Source: Microvirga sp. (lineage in GTDB: Bacteria > Pseudomonadota > Alphaproteobacteria > Rhizobiales > Beijerinckiaceae). Taken from it: 56,897 nucleotides of DNA. The stretch covers positions 1 to 56,897 of the forward strand of contig JAQSWQ010000017.1 in NCBI GenBank assembly GCA_029266525.1. Reading direction: 5' to 3'. This document shows positions 52,481-56,897 of the stretch, one piece after another (position 1 is the stretch's first letter; the number at the start of each line of letters is the position of its first letter). The translations under genes were made by a program, and so were the position numbers. Below the pieces are notes generated by a model. It was given only the letters and a program-made list of their open reading frames with translations. It had not been told where the DNA came from and made no database searches.

Positions 52481-53134
52481 ATGCCATTGGCCGGCAAGGG
52501 GATGCTGATCACGTCGATGAATGTCGACCCCGGGGACGAGGCCGATTTCAATCTCTGGTACGATCGCGAGCATCTCGCCGAGCGCGTCGGCATCGAGGGC
52601 TTCTTGGAGGCGCGGCGCTTCATCGCTGACGAGGCCCCGACCAAGTACTTCAACACCTACTCGACGGCGCGCTTCGAGGATCTGGACAGCCCGGTCTATC
52701 GCAAGGTCCTCGCGAGCCCGACCGAGTGGTCGAAGAAGCACATGCCGCGCTTCCGGAATTTCGGCCGCGTGGTCGGGCGCATCACCGTGACCCGCGGGCA
52801 GGGCAGGGGCGCTGCGCTCGGCGTCGTGCGGCTGCGGCCGGGCGCAGCCGCAGCGGAGGCGCTACGGGTGCGGCTCCACGAGCTTCTCGATCCCGGCGTG
52901 TTGCCCGGCATCATTTCCCTGCATCTTGTCGAGAGCGACGCCGGGCTGTCGAAGAACCTCAACGAGCCCGACGCGCCGAATCCTGGGGCCGCCGACTGGT
53001 ACGTGCTCATCGATGGCAGCGAAAAAGCCGCCGTGCGCGAGCTGATGGGCAGCCGCTTCGCGGCGTCGGGCGCACCTGTCGTCTCGACCGGTATTTATCG
53101 GCTCCTGTGGGACCTCGAGAGAAGCGACCTCTGA
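52481..53134 (+). CDS. DUF4286-like ferredoxin-fold protein
   Basis: 217 residues, with two ferredoxin-like halves probable. The start 'GMLITSMNVDPGDEADFNLW' followed by 'YDREHLAERVGIEGFLEARR' matches DUF4286/EthD-like dimeric barrel proteins. The ATG at 52481 has ggaggg four bases upstream and is preferred over 52466. Function unknown; such proteins often sit beside degradation enzymes and may be small isomerases or monooxygenase partners. Confidence 0.72.
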   Translation: MPLAGKGMLITSMNVDPGDEADFNLWYDREHLAERVGIEGFLEARRFIADEAPTKYFNTYSTARFEDLDSPVYRKVLASPTEWSKKHMPRFRNFGRVVGRITVTRGQGRGAALGVVRLRPGAAAAEALRVRLHELLDPGVLPGIISLHLVESDAGLSKNLNEPDAPNPGAADWYVLIDGSEKAAVRELMGSRFAASGAPVVSTGIYRLLWDLERSDL

Positions 53135-53141
53135 ATCCCTC

Positions 53142-54554
53142 ATGCCAACACAGGCCGTCATGCCACAGAGTGATCCGACCCTTCTGTCCGTCAGCGAGCT
53201 GTCCGCGGCGATCCAGGCCCGGCGCCTTTCGCCGGTCGACCTCGTCGAGGCCTATCTCGCACGCATCGCGGAGCGCGAGCCGAAGCTGCAGGCCTTTGTC
53301 GAGGTCTATGCCGAAGACGCGCGGCTTGCGGCGGAGGCCGCCGACAAGGCGATCCGCTCGGGCCATGCGGTCGGGCCGCTGCACGGCGTGCCCGTAGCGC
53401 TCAAGGACCTGATCGAGATCGAGGGCAGGATCGTCACGGGCGGCTGCGAGGTCTGGCGGACGCGCAAGGCGACGCGCACCGCGACGCTTGCGCGGCGGCT
53501 CGTCGCGCAGGGGCTGATCGTTCTCGGCAAGACCCACACGGTCGAGTTCGCGATGGGCGGCTGGGGCACCAATACGCGCCTCGGCACGCCCTGGAACCCG
53601 TGGGATCCGAAACGTCAGCGCACGCCCGGCGGCTCGAGCAGCGGATCTGGCGTCGCGGTCGCGGGTGGCCTCGCGCCCTGGGCGGTCGGGACCGACACCG
53701 GCGGCTCGGTGCGGCTCCCGGCGTCGTGGTGCGGCATCACCGGCCTCAAGACGACGATCGGGCGCGTCAGCACCTACGGCATCCTACCCTTGAGCCCGAC
53801 GCTTGATACGCCGGGCCCCATGACGCGCTCGGTCGAGGACGCGGCGCTGCTCTACGCCGTGATGCAGGGCGCCGATCCGCTCGAGCCGCGCACCGAGCGC
53901 CTGCCCTACCTGGACCCACTGCCGACGTTGAAGCGGGGCATCCGCGGCCTGCGGCTCGCCCGGATGCCGGAAGCCGAGCGCGGCTTCGCCTCCGCCGACG
54001 TGCTCGCGGCCTACGACGCTTCGCTCGTCGAGATCGAGCGGCTCGGGGCCGAGATCGTCGATCTCAAGCTCCCCTTCGGCTTCGCCGACGTCGCCGCGCT
54101 CAATCTACGCATCATGGCGGCCGAGAGCTACGCGATCCTGCGCGAGCTCATCGATGATCCGGACGCGCCGCTCGACGAGCATGTCCGCCCCCGCATCGCG
54201 GCCGGGCGCAGCATCACGGCGCAGGCCTATCTCGAGGCGCTGCAGCAGCGCGAGGCGATGAAGCTCGCCTTCGCGGGGGCGCTCAAGGGCATCGATGCGC
54301 TCTTGACGCCGACCACCATGCGGACGGCGCTGCCGCTCGACGAGGTCGACCAGACCAAGGCGCCAGCGCATTACACGCGCTTCGGCAACTTCCTCGACCT
54401 CTGCGCATTGGCGCTGCCGAACGGCTTCGACGGCCAGGGCCTCCCGACCTCGCTCCAGATCGTCTGCCGCGCCTACGACGAGGCAACCGCGCTACGCATC
54501 GGCTGCGCCTACCAGAACGCGACCGAATGGCACCTGCGCCGCGCGCCGGAGTGA
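53142..54554 (+). CDS. Amidase-signature family amidohydrolase
   Basis: 470 residues. The Ser-cisSer-Lys triad is visible: K88 in 'VPVALKDLI', cis-Ser S165 in 'TPGGSSSGSG', and nucleophile S189 in 'GTDTGGSVRLP'. It hydrolyses an amide bond (aliphatic, aromatic or amidated peptide) in the cytosol. The ATG at 53142 is 7 bases after the previous stop; a second ATG at 53160 is possible. Together with the deacetylase-like enzyme it fits stepwise breakdown of acylated amides. Confidence 0.9.
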   Translation: MPTQAVMPQSDPTLLSVSELSAAIQARRLSPVDLVEAYLARIAEREPKLQAFVEVYAEDARLAAEAADKAIRSGHAVGPLHGVPVALKDLIEIEGRIVTGGCEVWRTRKATRTATLARRLVAQGLIVLGKTHTVEFAMGGWGTNTRLGTPWNPWDPKRQRTPGGSSSGSGVAVAGGLAPWAVGTDTGGSVRLPASWCGITGLKTTIGRVSTYGILPLSPTLDTPGPMTRSVEDAALLYAVMQGADPLEPRTERLPYLDPLPTLKRGIRGLRLARMPEAERGFASADVLAAYDASLVEIERLGAEIVDLKLPFGFADVAALNLRIMAAESYAILRELIDDPDAPLDEHVRPRIAAGRSITAQAYLEALQQREAMKLAFAGALKGIDALLTPTTMRTALPLDEVDQTKAPAHYTRFGNFLDLCALALPNGFDGQGLPTSLQIVCRAYDEATALRIGCAYQNATEWHLRRAPE

Positions 54555-54558
54555 GCCG

Positions 54559-55554
54559 GTGCTGCTCTCGGTTCTCGACCTCTCCTTCGTCACGACCGGC
54601 ACGCCGCCGAGCGCCGCCCTGCGCAACACGCTGGACCTCGCACGCTATGCCGACCGCCTCGGCTATGCGCGCTACTGGGTCGCCGAGCACCACAACCTGC
54701 CCTCGGTCGCAAGCCCCGCGCCCGAGATCATGATCGGGCAGATCGCGGCGGTGACGGAGCGCATCCGGGTCGGCTCCGGGGGCGTGATGCTGCCGAACCA
54801 CGCGCCGCTCCTCGTCGCCGAGCGCTTCAAGATGCTGGAGGCCTTCTACCCCGGCCGCATCGATCTCGGCCTCGGGCGCGCGCCCGGCACCGACCAGGTC
54901 ACGGCCTTCGCGCTGCGCCAGCGCGATGTCGGGCAGGGGCGCGACGATTTCCTTGAACGCCTGCAGGAGCTGATCTTCTGGGATCGCGGCGGCTTTCCCG
55001 AGAACCACCCCTTCAGCCGTGTCGAGGCCATGCCCTCGGACACGCCGCTGCCGCCGATCTGGATCCTCGGCTCGAGCGATTACGGGGCGCGGCTCGCGGC
55101 CTCGATGGGGGTCGGCTACGCCTTCGCCCACCACTTCGCGAGCTTCGATGCCGAGACGGCGATGCGCCTCTACCGGGAGGGCTTCAATCCCGAGGGAATT
55201 GAGGAGCGCCCGCATGCGATCCTCGGCGTCGCTGCGGTCTGCGCCGAGACCGACGAGGAGGCCGAGCGGCTTGCCGCGAGCATCGATTTCTTCTGGCTGC
55301 GCCGCGAGCAGGGCGAATACCGTCCGTTGTCGAGCCCGGAGGAGGTGCTGGCTCACCCCTACAGCGAGGCCGAGCGCGAGCGCATCCGCCGCAACCGCGC
55401 CCGCCTCTTCGTCGGCAGCCCGGCGACCATGAAGGCGCGCCTCGCACCGCTGATCGAGGCGACGCAAGCCGACGAGCTCATGATCACCTCCGCGATCTAC
55501 GACCACGAGGCGCGCAAGCGCTCCTACGAGCTCGTGATGGAGGCATTCGGGTAA
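54559..55554 (+). CDS. Luciferase-like (LLM class) flavin-dependent monooxygenase
   Basis: 331 residues. 'YWVAEHHNLPSVASPAPEIM' and 'VGSGGVMLPNHAPLLVAERF' are typical of the MsnO8/YhbW-type LLM group, and 'RIDLGLGRAPGTD' follows. It uses reduced FMN from a separate reductase to oxidise a small substrate. The start is a GTG four bases after the amidase stop, so it belongs to the same operon. Substrate unknown. Confidence 0.88.
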   Translation: MLLSVLDLSFVTTGTPPSAALRNTLDLARYADRLGYARYWVAEHHNLPSVASPAPEIMIGQIAAVTERIRVGSGGVMLPNHAPLLVAERFKMLEAFYPGRIDLGLGRAPGTDQVTAFALRQRDVGQGRDDFLERLQELIFWDRGGFPENHPFSRVEAMPSDTPLPPIWILGSSDYGARLAASMGVGYAFAHHFASFDAETAMRLYREGFNPEGIEERPHAILGVAAVCAETDEEAERLAASIDFFWLRREQGEYRPLSSPEEVLAHPYSEAERERIRRNRARLFVGSPATMKARLAPLIEATQADELMITSAIYDHEARKRSYELVMEAFG

Positions 55555-56246
55555 TTCCAGCAGTTCCCCAAGGATGCTCGAAGCGAGACGTCGAGCGCGG
55601 CCTGCGCACGGGCCGGCTGCGGCTGCCATTCATAAGGTGGCGTGCCGCTCTTTTTGGCGTTGCCGTGAACCGATGACACCGTGTCCCGAGCGCATTGCGA
55701 TGAAAAATGGACGTTGAAAATTTCTTGACTTTATTCCTAGATGTGCTCTTCTCCTCGGCACTCTCCTCAACCGAGGGAGCCGTCGTGCACACCGGCCACG
55801 GAGGCGGAGGGGAGGCGGTCCTGCGGCGTCCACTCGGTGGTGGACGACCCGGGCGCCCGCATCGATGCAGGACGGTTCGCGATGAGCGGATCGTCCGAAG
55901 GCCGCCGCCCCCGGCCACTACGAGCCGGCGCAGGTCAGTCCTGCTGGGCGCTGTCCGCTCAGGCGGAGAGCGTGCAAAGAGCGGTCGTCGAGGCGGGTGA
56001 AGTCGGCTTAACTGCCGGCCGAAGAACCGCGCGAGGGCGCCGGGAGACCGGCACAAAACCAAAAGTGAGCTGGTCCCCGGCGTCCCGCTCCCCGCTCTTT
56101 GACAGTGCGAAGACCTTCGCCCGGGGACCGCCCGGGGGATTCGGCGCGACCGCAATTCCTTCCCGGGGGGGAAACCGGTCGCGCGTCGCGCTAGCGCTGC
56201 GTGCCAGACCTCAAGGCCGGACTTACCGGAAATGAATGATCCTGCC
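55555..56246. other. Intergenic region without a supported gene
   Basis: 692 bases between convergent genes. Frames at 55707-56000 and 55741-56235 have arginine- and proline-heavy composition and no ribosome sites, and I treat them as chance. A TTGACT at about 55722 has no good -10 partner. Runs such as ccgggggattc and cccgggggggaaa near 56145-56175 may be repeat remnants. Confidence 0.5.
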
Positions 56247-56897
56247 CTACCGGATCATCTTCGGGATCCACAGCGACAGCTCCGGAAAGAGCGTGATGAT
56301 GGCGAGCGTCGCGACGAGCGGGATGTAGAAGGGCATCAGCTCGCGCAAGACCGCGCGCATCGAGACCTGGGCGATGTCGGTGATGAGGAAGAGCGCGAGG
56401 CCCATCGGCGGCGTGAGCAGGCCGAGCATCAGGTTGAAGATCGCGACGATGCCGAGATGGACCGGGTCGACCCCGGCAAGGTGCAGCGGCCCGGCGATGA
56501 CCGGGATGATGAGGAGCGTCGCCGTCGTCGAATCGAGGAACATGCCGGCGATCAGGAGGATGACGTTGACGATCAGGAGCAGCATGAGCGGGTCGGTCGA
56601 GAGCGAAAGCAGCTGCTTTGCAACCGTCTGCGGGATCTGCTCGATCGCCATGATCCAGCCGAACAGCGCCGCCGCAGCGACGATGATCAGGATCGCGGAG
56701 GTGCTCTTCAGGGTCTCAAAGGCCGAGTGGACGAGGTGTTGCCAGGTAAGCGTGTGGTAGATGACGGCGCTGATGAAGATGACGTAGGCGACGGTAATCG
56801 AGGCCGCTTCGGTCGGCGTGAAGAAGCCGAGCAGCATGCCCGAGACGAGGAGCACCGGCGTCATCAAGGCCGGCAACGCGGGCAGGAAGTCGGCCCA
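56247..56897 (-). CDS. TRAP transporter large permease (DctM-like), C-terminal part
   Basis: The reverse-strand frame enters from the right edge ('WADFLPALPALMTPVLLV') and ends at 56247. The visible 216 residues hold the second half of DctM: 'GFFTPTEAASITVAYVIF', 'GMFLDSTTATLLIIPVI' and 'VAIFNLMLGLLTPPMGLALF'. It belongs to a second TRAP system whose other genes lie beyond the window. The true start is outside. Confidence 0.9.
   Translation of the reverse strand, partial: WADFLPALPALMTPVLLVSGMLLGFFTPTEAASITVAYVIFISAVIYHTLTWQHLVHSAFETLKSTSAILIIVAAAALFGWIMAIEQIPQTVAKQLLSLSTDPLMLLLIVNVILLIAGMFLDSTTATLLIIPVIAGPLHLAGVDPVHLGIVAIFNLMLGLLTPPMGLALFLITDIAQVSMRAVLRELMPFYIPLVATLAIITLFPELSLWIPKMIR

Noticed and set aside
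55707-56235. Two overlapping forward frames before the TRAP gene
   Set aside because: Arginine- and proline-heavy composition, no ribosome site, no hydrophobic core or known motif.

Overview
The window is GC-rich DNA read as an alphaproteobacterium, probably Hyphomicrobiales (a Bradyrhizobium-like relative). The reasons are base composition, the many substrate-binding-protein transporters, PrtD/HlyD-type secretion genes, and intergenic 'aagcggac'-type repeats. No rRNA, tRNA or ribosomal gene anchors the species, so this is inference.

Layout. 1-5630 is a decayed region. It holds a partial secreted-repeat gene running off the left edge, an internally deleted IS5-type element with 19-bp inverted repeats (801-1632), an orphan AT-richer gene fragment, a 3-hydroxyisobutyrate-dehydrogenase-like gene, a nitroreductase gene, a thiamine-diphosphate-enzyme gene that has lost its middle (4721-5020), and a frameshifted remnant of a PolX-type DNA polymerase gene. 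5632-12831 is a tightly coupled operon: a polyamine-type ABC importer (two permeases, binding protein, ATPase) followed by AroM-family, DUF917 and hydantoinase/oxoprolinase genes. 13336-17093 is a phytanoyl-CoA-dioxygenase-like gene plus a complete TRAP transporter. 17515-18042 is a small secreted protein. 18293-25467 is a sugar-type ABC operon with two Gfo/Idh/MocA dehydrogenases, a SIS-domain protein and a ROK-family protein, but no ATPase gene. 25999-28149 is a secreted propeller-like protein with one CxxCH motif. 28202-28680 holds remnants of another sugar ABC importer.

28904-35151 is a type I secretion locus: a large RTX protein, a PrtD-like ABC exporter and an HlyD-like adaptor. Both the RTX gene and the exporter gene carry a one-base frameshift, and a very strong hairpin separates them. 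35173-36855 is an acyl-CoA synthetase, divergent from a branched-chain-amino-acid-type ABC operon (37101-43941). That operon has one binding protein, one LivG, one LivF, two LivH and two LivM, and ends in a FixH/YtkA-like gene. 44186-46085 holds a YihY/BrkB membrane protein and a frameshifted PRISE-like reductase. 46261-55554 is a peptide-type ABC operon with a fused double ATPase, followed by an acetylpolyamine-amidohydrolase-like enzyme, a DUF4286-like protein, an amidase and a luciferase-like flavin monooxygenase. 56247-56897 is the end of a second TRAP large permease.

As a whole the window is a scavenging region. At least six importers are each paired with enzymes likely to process what is imported: hydantoin or lactam-like compounds, rare sugars or amino sugars, and acylated amines or amides. 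I recognise no transcriptional regulator in the 57 kb. The points I would check first are the AroM-DUF917-HyuA importer operon as a possible racemase/ring-opening pathway, the peptide ABC/deacetylase/amidase operon, the doubled Liv permeases, the RTX locus, and a family of about 60-bp intergenic repeats found four times in one orientation.
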